Of a stretch of DNA of 64,000 nt, positions 19,096 through 28,000 are shown in pieces; the stretch's first letter is position 1, and each line of letters opens with the position of its first letter. This DNA comes from Cardiobacteriaceae bacterium (GTDB lineage Bacteria > Pseudomonadota > Gammaproteobacteria > Cardiobacteriales > Cardiobacteriaceae). The translations under genes were made by a program, and so were the position numbers. The notes below the pieces were generated by a model. The model did no database searches. It was given only the letters and a program-made list of their open reading frames with translations, and had not been told where the DNA came from. The stretch covers positions 1 to 64,000 of the forward strand of contig JAGBJT010000042.1 in assembly GCA_017934275.1 (NCBI GenBank). The letters are read 5' to 3'.

Positions 19096-19674
19096 ATGAT
19101 TGATTTTTTAAGACAACATCTTGACAACATTATTTTCATCGTGCTCGGAATTATGAGTTTCATAATGATTTGGAAAACCATTGAACGCTCTTGGTTTTAT
19201 TCGCAAATCGACCTCGAACTTTATCCCGATATTCATCAGCTTGACAACGCCCTAGAACGCGGACTAACTCCGATTTACACCATCGGTTCAAATGCACCGT
19301 ATGTCGGACTACTCGGCACAGTTATCGGCGTTTTGATTACTTTCTACGACATCGGTCAGCAAGGCGGTCAAATCGAAATCGGCAAAATTATGGTCGGTCT
19401 CGCTCTCGCCCTCAAAGCAACCGCGCTCGGCATTTTGATTGCGATACCGTCGATTATTTCTTACAACTTACTTACCAATTCCGCCAACATCCGCCGCCGC
19501 AAATGGCATTCGCAACACGGAAATAAAACCGCAAACGCCGCAAATTCCCTACGCGAAGAAAGCGTTTTTTCGACGGATAAAAGAGTGAAATTTCGCAATT
19601 TGAGCGAAGAAAACGAAGCAAACGACGATGAAGTTTGGGCAGGTCGCAGAAACTATGAAGGCGGCGAATTATGA
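19096..19674 (+). CDS. exbB: TonB-system energizer ExbB
   Basis: This is the proton-channel subunit of the TonB complex in the inner membrane. The 192-residue protein has an N-terminal membrane segment (IIFIVLGIMSFIMIWKTI). A typical MotA/TolQ/ExbB core follows, with APYVGLLGTVIGVLITFYDIG and GKIMVGLALALKATALGILIAIPSII, and then a ~60-residue hydrophilic tail after the last helix. It is shorter than E. coli ExbB (244) and of the short ExbB type. A good AAGGA site precedes the ATG, and the stop overlaps the exbD start by 4 bp. Confidence 0.93.
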   Translation: MIDFLRQHLDNIIFIVLGIMSFIMIWKTIERSWFYSQIDLELYPDIHQLDNALERGLTPIYTIGSNAPYVGLLGTVIGVLITFYDIGQQGGQIEIGKIMVGLALALKATALGILIAIPSIISYNLLTNSANIRRRKWHSQHGNKTANAANSLREESVFSTDKRVKFRNLSEENEANDDEVWAGRRNYEGGEL

Positions 19675-20057
19675 AAAAGTTCGACCAGATAAATGTCATA
19701 CCGTTCATCGACATAATGCTGGTGCTGCTTGCCATCACGCTGCTTACCGCAAGTTTTACTCATAACGGCAAAATCGATGTATCGCTACCTGCCGCCGATA
19801 ACGCCGATCCCGTCGAAAGCGAAAAGTTACCGAAAGTCATCACCGTCGATAAAGAACAGCACTACTACCTCGACAACTCCTCCGAACAAACCACTCTCCA
19901 ACAAATCGAAGAGGAAATGAAATCTTGGGAAAAATCCCAGCCGATTTTGCTCAAACTCGACCGTGAAGCACCGTTTGAAACCTTCGTATCGCTCTCCGAA
20001 CTACTCAAAACTTATCAACTCAAAAATATTTCCGTGCTCACCACGCCGAAGTCATAA
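19671..20057 (+). CDS. exbD: TonB-system protein ExbD
   Basis: The 128-residue protein has a single N-terminal membrane helix, carrying the essential Asp in INVIPFIDIMLVLLAITLLTA (FIDIML), and a small periplasmic domain. It forms the proton-driven motor with ExbB and transfers energy to TonB. ATGA overlap with exbB indicates translational coupling, and tonB starts 11 bp later. Confidence 0.94.
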   Translation: MKKFDQINVIPFIDIMLVLLAITLLTASFTHNGKIDVSLPAADNADPVESEKLPKVITVDKEQHYYLDNSSEQTTLQQIEEEMKSWEKSQPILLKLDREAPFETFVSLSELLKTYQLKNISVLTTPKS

Positions 20058-20068
20058 GGAATAAAACT

Positions 20069-20989
20069 ATGCACACGCATCACAAATATCAGGAATATTC
20101 CTCATTCACCATCACGGCGGCAGTTCACGCAGCTGTCGTGCTGGGAATAATGTTTCTTCTCAACAAAACACCAATCCCCAATTCAGAAGCAACCAGCATC
20201 GATTGGGAACAAATAACTCAACTGCAATTAACCGAAACCGACACGCTTGCCGAACATCAGGAAGCAGAACGGCAAGCAGCAGAAGAAGCAGCACGGCAAG
20301 AAGCGGAAAAACAAGCAGCAGAAGAAGCCGCAAGACAAGCTGCTGAAGCAGCGCGGCAAGAAGAAATAAAACAACAGGAAATTGCAAAACAAAAAGTTAT
20401 TGAAGAAAAAAGAATCGCTGAACAGCGCGAGAAAAAGCGTAAAGAACAAGAAAAACAACGGGAAAAACAAAAAGAAATCAAACGCGAACAAGCCGAAAAA
20501 CAACGGCAAGAAAAAGAAAAACTCCGCCGCGAGCAAGCCGAAAGAGATGCAAGAGAAGCAGAAAGACAAGCCCGCGCCGAAGCACAAGCTCGCGCACAAG
20601 CAGAAGCAAATGCAAGAGCCGCAGCCGAAGCTAATGCCAGAGCACAAGCTGCTCGCGCAGCCGCTGCAAAAGCACAAGCCGCTCGCGCCGCGGCATCAGC
20701 TGGTAACGACAAAAACTACAAACAAGGGCTTTATGCCGCAATTCAGCGCAATAAACGCTATCCGCACCGCGAACAACAACAAGGCATAACGGGAACGCCA
20801 GTCATCGCATTTACCGTGCTTCCCGACGGAACAATTAGCAATGTCCGCATTGCTCGCTCATCGGGAAATAGCGCACTCGATCAAGCCGCACTCGATGCCG
20901 TGCGCCGTGTTGGTCATTACAAACCGACTCCAAGCTCTACGGCAATGAACACTTCCGTTGGATTGGAATTCGTTATTGGTAGAAGATAA
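20069..20989 (+). CDS. tonB: TonB with a TolA-like charged helical spanner
   Basis: This energy transducer couples ExbBD to outer-membrane iron/heme receptors. The 306-residue protein has a cytoplasmic start, a membrane helix (FTITAAVHAAVVLGIMFLL), and a TonB C-terminal domain at about 225-306 (YAAIQRNKRYPHREQQQGI, then TVLPDGTISNVRIARSSG and LDQAALDAV). Between them there is no Pro-rich EP/KP region. Instead there is a ~150-residue Ala/Glu/Lys/Arg/Gln-rich segment (about 70-220), as in TolA, which should be a long helix. The exbB-exbD context supports TonB over TolA. Confidence 0.9.
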   Translation: MHTHHKYQEYSSFTITAAVHAAVVLGIMFLLNKTPIPNSEATSIDWEQITQLQLTETDTLAEHQEAERQAAEEAARQEAEKQAAEEAARQAAEAARQEEIKQQEIAKQKVIEEKRIAEQREKKRKEQEKQREKQKEIKREQAEKQRQEKEKLRREQAERDAREAERQARAEAQARAQAEANARAAAEANARAQAARAAAAKAQAARAAASAGNDKNYKQGLYAAIQRNKRYPHREQQQGITGTPVIAFTVLPDGTISNVRIARSSGNSALDQAALDAVRRVGHYKPTPSSTAMNTSVGLEFVIGRR

Positions 20990-21011
20990 ACATAAACAGC
21001 AATAAATAATT

Positions 21012-21050
21012 AAACCTGCACTTAACATCGGAATTTAAGCGCAGGTTTTA
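21012..21050 (+). terminator. Terminator after tonB
   Basis: Arms AAACCTGC and GCAGGTTT flank an inner CTTAA/TTAAG extension, followed by TTTTAT. The miniature element begins directly at its T-run (21049), so the insertion kept the terminator intact. Confidence 0.7.
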
Positions 21051-21153
21051 TAGTCGTTTCAGTTCAAAATAAAACAAGAAATCGAGCCAAAGACAGTATC
21101 TAGAATATGGCGAGGCGAAGAGAACGCTATTATTTTGAAATGGAACGACTATA
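21049..21153 (+). mobile_element. Correia-like miniature inverted-repeat element, copy 1
   Basis: A 105-bp element bounded by TA. Terminal inverted repeats of ~24 bp start TATAGTCGTT and end AACGACTATA. The inner part contains GAGCC-AAAGACAGTAT and GGCGAGGCGAAG. There is no reading frame. It sits between the tonB terminator and hemS. Its right end with the flanking bases forms TATAAT (21150-21155), a possible -10 element 64 bp before the hemS start. Confidence 0.85.
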
Positions 21154-21218
21154 ATTTACACATCATCATTAAAGGCATAAATCATCATTTTTGTATTCAA
21201 TACGGAGACACAAACAAA

Positions 21219-22343
21219 ATGCAACGAAGAAGATTTATCCAAAGTGCCAGTTTTTTGACATTCGCAAGCTCATCTCTAAGCCTTTTTGCACAAGATAAAA
21301 AGGAAAACTACTGGCAAAAATATCTCGAACTCAAAGCGGACAAACCGCATTTCTATCCTTATCAAGCGGCAGAACAATTTGGCATCAGCGAATGCGAATT
21401 GCTGCTTTCCAATCCGAATGCCACATTTTTAGGCGAAGGATTTGAAGTTGTCCGCGATTTAATCACCCTGCGACTTGAAAATTTAGGCAAAGTTATGTCT
21501 ATCGTGCGTAACGAAAACGCAGTGCACGAAAAAAACGGCATCTACGAAAAAGTCAAATTAAGCGAAAAAATCGGGCTCGCCATAAATATCAAAGGACTAA
21601 ATTTGCGAATGTTTCCAAGCAAATGGAAATATGTTTTGGCGGTAAAAGACACAAGCCGCAAAATCGCCTCGCATTCAATCCAGTTCTACGACGATTGCGG
21701 TCAAGCGGTGCAAAAAGTTTATTTAACCGAAACCGACAAAATCGCCGAATGGGAAAAAATCACCCAGGAATTCAAGCAAAAGAAACCGTCTCTTGCTTTC
21801 AATAAAAAAGCAATTCCAGAGCGGCAAATCAAAACACTCTCCGCGGAAGAAAAAGCAAAATTTCATCAGGAATGGTTGGAATTAAAAGATATTCATCAAT
21901 TCGGCGGAATAATTAAACGCTACGGAATTGACCGTATTTGTGCTTATGAACAAGCTCCAGAAAATTGTGCATTCAAGCTTTCAGGACAAGCGTTCGAAAA
22001 TGCCTTCAACTTAATAAAAGAAGCTGGAATTGAAGTGATGATTTTTGTCGGAAATTCTGGGCTCGTGCAAATTCATACCGCCAAAATCCACAATGTCAAA
22101 AGAATGGGCGATTGGCTCAATATCTTGGATCACAAAGAAGAAGACTTCAATCTACATCTGCAAGACAAAAACATTACAGAGGCTTGGGTTGTGCGCCGTC
22201 CAACCGTTGATGGCTATATTTCCTGCCTCGAAGGTTTTGATAAATACGGTCAAACCGTGCTGCAAATCTTCGGTCGCCGTCAAGAAGGTGAAAAAGAAAT
22301 CGAAAAATGGACGGAAATTACCGATAAGTTAATCGTCGGTTAA
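21219..22343 (+). CDS. hemS: HemS/HmuS-type heme-degrading protein with a Tat-like signal peptide
   Basis: The 374-residue protein has the two-repeat HemS/ChuS fold. Repeat 1 includes ECELLLSNPNATFLGEGFEVV and FPSKWKYVLAV. Repeat 2 includes WLELKDIHQFGGIIKRYG, whose His aligns with the heme ligand of HemS/ChuS, then IMIFVGNSGLVQIHTAKIHNV and TEAWVVRRPTVDG. HemS proteins release iron from heme in the cytoplasm. Here the N-terminus is MQRRRFIQSASFLTFASSSL followed by SLFAQ, a twin-arginine-like signal with AxA-like cleavage, which implies export. ATG 21219 has a GGAG-type site; the upstream frame extension runs into the miniature element and is not coding. It follows the TonB operon. Confidence 0.85.
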   Translation: MQRRRFIQSASFLTFASSSLSLFAQDKKENYWQKYLELKADKPHFYPYQAAEQFGISECELLLSNPNATFLGEGFEVVRDLITLRLENLGKVMSIVRNENAVHEKNGIYEKVKLSEKIGLAINIKGLNLRMFPSKWKYVLAVKDTSRKIASHSIQFYDDCGQAVQKVYLTETDKIAEWEKITQEFKQKKPSLAFNKKAIPERQIKTLSAEEKAKFHQEWLELKDIHQFGGIIKRYGIDRICAYEQAPENCAFKLSGQAFENAFNLIKEAGIEVMIFVGNSGLVQIHTAKIHNVKRMGDWLNILDHKEEDFNLHLQDKNITEAWVVRRPTVDGYISCLEGFDKYGQTVLQIFGRRQEGEKEIEKWTEITDKLIVG

Positions 22344-22364
22344 GTCCGTAAAAAAAACTTCAAG

Positions 22365-22471
22365 TATAGTCGTTTCAGTTCAAAATAAGACAAGGCAGCG
22401 AGCCGAAGACAGTATCTAGAATACGGCGAGGCGAAGCTAACGCAGTATTATTTTGAAATGGAACGACCATA
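22365..22471 (+). mobile_element. Correia-like miniature inverted-repeat element, copy 2
   Basis: A 107-bp element in the same orientation as copy 1, with one base changed in the right end (ACCATA instead of ACTATA). It sits between the hemS stop and a terminator at 22475, so it probably inserted between the gene and its terminator. With copy 1 it brackets hemS. Confidence 0.85.
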
Positions 22472-22474
22472 GAT

Positions 22475-22506
22475 AAAAGGCGGAGAAATTCGCCTTTATT
22501 TTTTTA
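22475..22506 (+). terminator. Terminator downstream of hemS
   Basis: Stem AAAGGCG (22476-22482), loop of 8, CGCCTTT (22491-22497), then a T-rich run. It lies beyond miniature element copy 2. Confidence 0.8.
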
Positions 22507-22615
22507 TGTTTTTTATAGAAAACAACAGTTAATTTGAAATATTCAATCAGTCCGTAAATTGAGGACTTTCTAACTATACTCTTTATCTTCATTCATCAAG
22601 AGTAATAAAAGAACA

Positions 22616-23239
22616 ATGCGTAGAACCAAAGAAGATGTCGAAGAGACCAAAAATTTAATCATCGAAACCGCCATTAAATTATTCGACAAAAAAGGCTATA
22701 AATACACCAAAATGTCGCATATCGCAGTGGAATCAAATATGACAAGAGGGGCGGTTTATTGGCACTTCAAAAATAAACAAGAAATTCTCTCTGCTTTATG
22801 CCAGCAGTATCTAAAAAACGATATTGATGAATTAAAAAAACTATTAAACGGTCATTATTCTTGGCAGCAAACAGCGGAAGTTTTTGCCACTTTTGTTGCA
22901 GAATTGCCCAAATTTGCAATTAGATTACATTTTGCAAGAATATTTTTTATCCGCCAAGAACAACTTCTTAATCAGGAATTAGCAGAAATCAATTCCTTAT
23001 TTTCTCAATACCGCTTAATTATCCGTCAAGAGCTGATTCGCCTCATCGAGCAAAATATTAAAAACGGCGAAATATCTAATAAATACAGCGTCGATTTAGT
23101 GCATTCATATCTACAAAGCGTATTAACAGGTGTTATTTGCTCACTCACCGATCCATTCACACAAGAGACTATTAAAAGCCAAGTAAGAGAACTTATTATG
23201 CTTGCTTTTGAATCGTTTAGCACTACAAGTTTTAAGTAA
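22616..23239 (+). CDS. TetR/AcrR-family transcriptional regulator
   Basis: The 207-residue protein has an N-terminal TetR helix-turn-helix domain (LIIETAIKLFDKKGYKYTKMSHIAVESNMTRGAVYWHFKNKQEIL, about residues 14-57) and an alpha-helical ligand domain. The region most resembles AcrR/MtrR-type efflux repressors (TRGAVYWHFKNK). No pump gene is adjacent. Upstream, AGTCC at 22549-22553 and GGACT at 22563-22567 form an imperfect palindrome near a TATACT box (22574-22579), which could be an autoregulatory operator. The target genes are unknown. Confidence 0.88.
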   Translation: MRRTKEDVEETKNLIIETAIKLFDKKGYKYTKMSHIAVESNMTRGAVYWHFKNKQEILSALCQQYLKNDIDELKKLLNGHYSWQQTAEVFATFVAELPKFAIRLHFARIFFIRQEQLLNQELAEINSLFSQYRLIIRQELIRLIEQNIKNGEISNKYSVDLVHSYLQSVLTGVICSLTDPFTQETIKSQVRELIMLAFESFSTTSFK

Positions 23240-23261
23240 ATTAAACCATAAAAACAAGCAA

Positions 23262-24209
23262 ATGACTGAAAAAATAAACTTCTCTGGGGTGCAATATTTA
23301 ACCGTAGATAAGAATAATATTGGGCAAAGAGTAGATAATTTTCTCATCAACAGGTTAAAAAATCTACCGAAAAGCAAAATATATAAAATTTTGCGCAAGG
23401 GTGAAGTTCGAGTTAATCGAAAAAGAATTAAAGCCGAATATAAATTGCAATTAAATGATGAAATAAGAATTCCACCGCTTTATTTAGAAGAGAAAAAAGA
23501 AATCTTTATCCCCGATTATTTCCTCGATTTAATCCAAAAGAGGGTAATTTTTGAAGACGAAAATTTTCTGATTTTCAATAAACCAGCTGGAATATCCGTG
23601 CATTCTGGTAGTCAAACGGAATACGGCTTAATCGATGTTGTAAAAAAAATCTGGGGCGAAAATTACGCGTATCTTGCTCACCGCATCGACCGCGATACCA
23701 CAGGAGTGCTGGTGCTGGCTAAAAACCGCCCTGCTCTCAACGCTTTTCAACAAGCCTCCAAAGACGGTCGCATTACAAAAAAATACATATTTCTTACAAA
23801 CGACTGGCGAGAAAATTGCCGTGAAGTCCAAATTTATCTAAAAAAAACAGAAATAAACGGCGAAGAAAAAATGCTCATCTGCAAAAAAGATGAGCCCAAT
23901 AGCAAATTAGCCATAACTCAATTTGCAATACGGCAGAAATTCCAAAATGCAAAACTCGTCGCAGCCAAACTTTTAAGCGGCAGAACGCATCAAATCCGCG
24001 TTTCGGTTAAATCGCAAGGTTTCGGTATCGCAGGAGATAAAAAATACGGCGACTTTCAATTCAACCGCAAAATCGAAAATCTCGGTTACAAATCGATGTT
24101 CCTGCACGCGGAATTTATCGAATTTGCATATCAAAACAAGAAAATTTCCGTCCGAGCTGAATTAGCTGAAGATGAAAAAAAACTGCTTAACAAAATCTCA
24201 CGAGCATAA
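23262..24209 (+). CDS. rluC: 23S rRNA pseudouridine synthase RluC
   Basis: RluC converts 23S rRNA uridines 955/2504/2580 (E. coli numbering) to pseudouridine. The 315-residue protein has an N-terminal S4 RNA-binding domain (GQRVDNFLINRLKNLPKSKIYKILRKGEVRVNRKR) and the RluA-type catalytic domain with the active Asp in AHRIDRDTTGVLVLAKN. RTHQIRVSVKSQGFGIAGDKKYG follows. The start is taken at ATG 23262, which gives the normal family N-terminus; the open frame upstream overlaps the tetR gene and is not conserved-looking. Confidence 0.92.
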   Translation: MTEKINFSGVQYLTVDKNNIGQRVDNFLINRLKNLPKSKIYKILRKGEVRVNRKRIKAEYKLQLNDEIRIPPLYLEEKKEIFIPDYFLDLIQKRVIFEDENFLIFNKPAGISVHSGSQTEYGLIDVVKKIWGENYAYLAHRIDRDTTGVLVLAKNRPALNAFQQASKDGRITKKYIFLTNDWRENCREVQIYLKKTEINGEEKMLICKKDEPNSKLAITQFAIRQKFQNAKLVAAKLLSGRTHQIRVSVKSQGFGIAGDKKYGDFQFNRKIENLGYKSMFLHAEFIEFAYQNKKISVRAELAEDEKKLLNKISRA

Positions 24210-24232
24210 AAAAGCGGCATTTGCAGCCGCTT
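24205..24232 (-). terminator. Terminator after hisB (shared with rluC)
   Basis: Stem AAGCGGC (24212-24218) and GCCGCTT (24226-24232). Read on the minus strand it is followed by a run of T, so it is strongest for hisB; on the plus strand it is a weaker terminator for rluC. Confidence 0.7.
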
Positions 24233-24247
24233 CTACCGTAAAAACTC

Positions 24248-24835
24248 TTACAAACTTCCTTTAGTTGATGCAATTTGATCAGGATTTCTTTTATCAATCC
24301 GCACCGCTTGCCGCAAAGCACGACCGAATGCCTTAAAAATACTTTCAATAATGTGGTGATTATTTATTCCGTGCAAGTTATCGATATGAATAGTCGCTAG
24401 CGCGTGATTAGCAAAACCTTGGAAAAATTCCGAAAAAGTTTCCGTATCAATATTGCCGATTTTGTCGCGGGAAAAATTCGCTCGAAAATGCAAACTCGGT
24501 CTGCCTGAAAAATCAATCACCACCCGCGATAGAGCCTCATCTAACGGCACATAACTATGACCAAAACGGCTAATTCCGCGCTTTTCACCGAGTGCTTGTT
24601 TAACCGTTTCACCGAGCGTAATGCCAACATCTTCCACCGTGTGATGGCAATCAATATGCAAATCGCCCTGCGCTTCCAAAGAAATATCAATCAGCCCGTG
24701 TCTTGCGGTTTGATCGAGCATATGGTCAAGAAAACCAAGCCCAGTATTGATACTGCTTACTCCCGTGCCGTCCAAATTAACACTGGCGGAAATCCGCGTT
24801 TCTTTGGTATGACGATTAAAACTTGCTGTGCGCAT
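24248..24835 (-). CDS. hisB: Imidazoleglycerol-phosphate dehydratase
   Basis: This is the sixth step of histidine biosynthesis. The 195-residue monofunctional enzyme lacks the phosphatase domain of the E. coli fusion. The metal-binding His/Glu signatures are present: [28 protein letters not shown] and [25 protein letters not shown] 24835 is preceded by GGAG at good distance and gives [15 protein letters not shown], the usual start; an in-frame TTG upstream (24859) is less likely. No other his gene is nearby. Confidence 0.95.
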   Translation of the reverse strand: MRTASFNRHTKETRISASVNLDGTGVSSINTGLGFLDHMLDQTARHGLIDISLEAQGDLHIDCHHTVEDVGITLGETVKQALGEKRGISRFGHSYVPLDEALSRVVIDFSGRPSLHFRANFSRDKIGNIDTETFSEFFQGFANHALATIHIDNLHGINNHHIIESIFKAFGRALRQAVRIDKRNPDQIASTKGSL

Positions 24836-24929
24836 TTTGTGCTCCGTTATTTCTTTCAAAAAATACTGTGAAGTTTCATTTTTTCTGGTGTATCAAAAAA
24901 TTGAAATTTAGCGAGAAAAATTCAAAATT

Positions 24930-24959
24930 AAAAAGCGGGGAGTGGGGCTGCCGCCCCAC
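24930..24959 (-). terminator. GC-rich hairpin between pilY1 and hisB
   Basis: GTGGGGC and GCCCCAC with loop TGCC (24942-24959) form a very stable stem in an otherwise AT-rich gap. On the minus strand it is followed by TCCCCGC and TTTTTAATTTT, as in a terminator. It could be a second terminator behind pilY1, a leader attenuator before hisB, or a single copy of a REP-like repeat. Confidence 0.45.
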
Positions 24960-25031
24960 CGCGTCCCCCTCTATTTTTTTCGAAGAAAGTAAAAAATGAA
25001 TTTTTAGATGTGCCCTTTCGTTATTGATTAA

Positions 25032-25064
25032 GAACAAAAAAGCGAGATTTCTCCCGCTTTTTTG
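25032..25064 (-). terminator. Terminator after pilY1
   Basis: Arms AAAAAGCG-AGA and TCT-CGCTTTTT-like (AAAAAAGCGAGA / CTCCCGCTTTTTT) lie 35-65 bp beyond the pilY1 stop with a T run on the minus strand. Confidence 0.75.
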
Positions 25065-25097
25065 CTCATTAAAAACAATCAAACAATGCAAAAATCA

Positions 25098-28000
25098 CTA
25101 TTCAATCATTTTAATTTCCCGAATCGATGTTCTAACAAACGCACTAGAGCATTCATTAGCATCTAAACCAACTCCCGCCTTGCCAGCACTAGACAAGTTC
25201 GTGAATGCACCGTAGGTGTTTTTCTTCACACAACGGTTATTTTTCACGCTAATCGCGCTATATGGTTTTGAACCGTCGAGAGTTGAGTCATAAACACCGC
25301 CGAGAGTTTGCTGCAAACCGTTACCGATATTGCCGTTTTCATCAACTGCATCGAGAACGCTGTCATTTGATGAGAAGTCAATAATCGTGAGCGCAGAGGC
25401 AATATTCTTGTTGTTATTGTCTTTTTCGCTCTTATTGGTTGTGCCTGCGTGGTCATCGGTACTTTCTGCCGCATCTTCAAGAGCAGCGTCTAATTCAAAT
25501 CCGACAATCGTTTCCATTCCCTCTTTGGCTTTATTCAAAGACTTGCCAGATACTGGGTCATACTCGGTCATAAACTGGAAGCGAGCTTGGTCAAGCGTTC
25601 CGCCTGTGAGCACATTAAGCCCGATAATCCAAGAAGTTCCCAAACCGACATTCGCTGCCTCAACCGTTTCTTCTTGGCTACAAGTTTCTGGCTTATCAGC
25701 GTTATTTTTTCCAACTCCCGATAAATCGAGCTCACCGTCGCCGACGATATAACTGCGAGTTGTGTAGAACACTGAATTCAAGAGAAGTTGCGGACGGCTA
25801 ACAACTCGTTCGCTGGAATATTCCAGAATTCCCTTATCGCTACCGACATCATCGCTAGTTAAATCAGACGGTCTGCGCGGCAGCAAATCTACATACCAGC
25901 CTTGTTTTGTTCCCGTGTAGCAATCCAGATTTGCATTCAAAGGCTGCGTAACTCTTCCGTCAAAATCACAAGCTTCGTTTGCATCCACACGGCGGAATTG
26001 CGGTTCTTGTCCAGCATTAAATCCAGTGGTGAATTTGTATTCGCCGTTTGTTACCGTCAGTTCGCGTTTTAACAAATCGCTATCAGATTTCGCTTTACCT
26101 GCAACGGCCAAGTCGTCATAAATACCGTAAATCCGTTGCAAATCATTAGCACCGCCGCCTTCTTCGTCCGATAAATCTTTCGGATAAATATCGCTACCTG
26201 TGCCGAAAGTTACGACATATTGCAAATTATTTACGCCGTTTATCCGATAAACCGCAGGAGCAGAGGTAATCGGACGAGTTGTCTCACCGCTGAAAATTTT
26301 GTATGCCTGCCAGTTTTTATCGTCATAGCGCAAATCAAAGCGATACATCGAACCTGCAAAATCACCTGCATAAACCACATCGACAATACCGTCGCCATCA
26401 GAATCAAGCGGAGTTGGAGAAGCCAAAGCCATAATTCCATCACGACCAGCAGTTGCATTGCCAATTTGCACCACTTTAATCAATTTACCAGCAGCATCGC
26501 CAGTTTTCTTCGCCAGAGAAATTGCGTTTTTATCCGCATCTTCGCCCGTTTTTCCGTTGCCGATTTCATATCCCAATGCTTCGAAAACATACAAAGTCGG
26601 CGCAGCATCGTGATTGTCGTTATCGCCAGTCGGATAACCGTTTGCAACAAAGCCTACTAAACGGACATTTTGGTTTGCACAAGCAACCGCGCGAGTTACA
26701 TCAGTTTCGTATTCCTTACCAGAACATTTCGTAATGTTTTTGGTTTTATCCGCATCCTTATTCGCTTCATCATTCGGATTAACAATGCCAGAGGCTGGAT
26801 TTGCCCATTTATATGCAAGTTGGGCAAAAACAGGAGTTCCCACGGTATAGCCAATTCTTACACCTTCATTACCGTTTTTGATTTGATACATCGGAACATT
26901 TGCGGTGTAGTTGCCTGCATCGATACCGACAGCTTTTTTCGTTGCCGAAGTCGCATCATTACCGCCAACTTTGAGCGCGAAAGCACCGCGTCCGCCCTGC
27001 CCCATATTGGCAAGCAATAAAGTTTCTTGGAAGCGTCCAGGAAGAGTAGAAGTTGTGGTGTAAGCAAGTCCGCCATTAACACCGTAAATATGCGGCAAAC
27101 CGCCCGTTGCTTCTACCGTGGTTTCTTGCTCGTTTTGTCCTGTGCCAGCATTAACCGTATCGGTAGTTTCCGTGGTGATTTTCTTGTATTCCTTACCGTA
27201 ACCAGTTTCCGCCGTAGTTGGCAAAATCTTGCCAAGGGTGAAATTTTTCTCGCGCGGCATATCCACAGGAAGGTAGTTCAAGACGAATTTATACGGCGCG
27301 AATTTGTCAGCTTGAGTTGAAGCGTCTTTTTCTGCCCGTTGGAAGATGTAGAGCATTCCGTCATTGCTACCCATAATCAAATAACGGGCACGGTCGATGA
27401 GTTCGTCTTTTTTATCGCCTTGAAGTTCAGGATCGTTCAAATCAACGGTAGTGTCTTGGATTGCAATCGGTGAAGAATCAATTACATCACCCATCATCCG
27501 CTGCATTTTTGCTTTTTCATCATCACCGCCCATTGAAACCGTTGTCGAAACATTTGTTGTTCCGTCATTAGTTTCATCTTCCGATGAAGAGCCTTTGCTA
27601 CGGTCGCGGTATTTCGCGATTTTTCTCGGCGACAAAGTTTCAACCGCTTTTTCAATCTCCGCATCTGCCGAAAGACTTGCGCCGCCTTTGCGTGATAACC
27701 ACGGGAAGAAACCTTTGGCATATTCATCTGCAAAGCTTTCAAATCCGAACAAAGCTGCGTGAGTTGAGCTATCGGTTAATTTTTCAAAACCGCTACCGTT
27801 CGGAATAATGATGGTGCGTTCGCTTTCATATTTCGGGTGATAGGTTTTGCCGTCTTTTTCTTCTTCCAGAGTTTTGCTATCAAATTGCGAGAAAGATAAA
27901 GTCGAAGACCAGTTACCCGTGCGCACATCAAGTGCCGCAACCCAAGTCTTATATCTTTCATCTGAATCCGAACCAGTTTGAATATTTCCCGCGGAAACAT

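Noticed and set aside
20228-20712. Two minus-strand open frames opposite tonB (Cys/Phe- and Ser/Ala-rich)
   Set aside because: They are antisense shadows of the charged repeats in tonB and have no ribosome site or family features.
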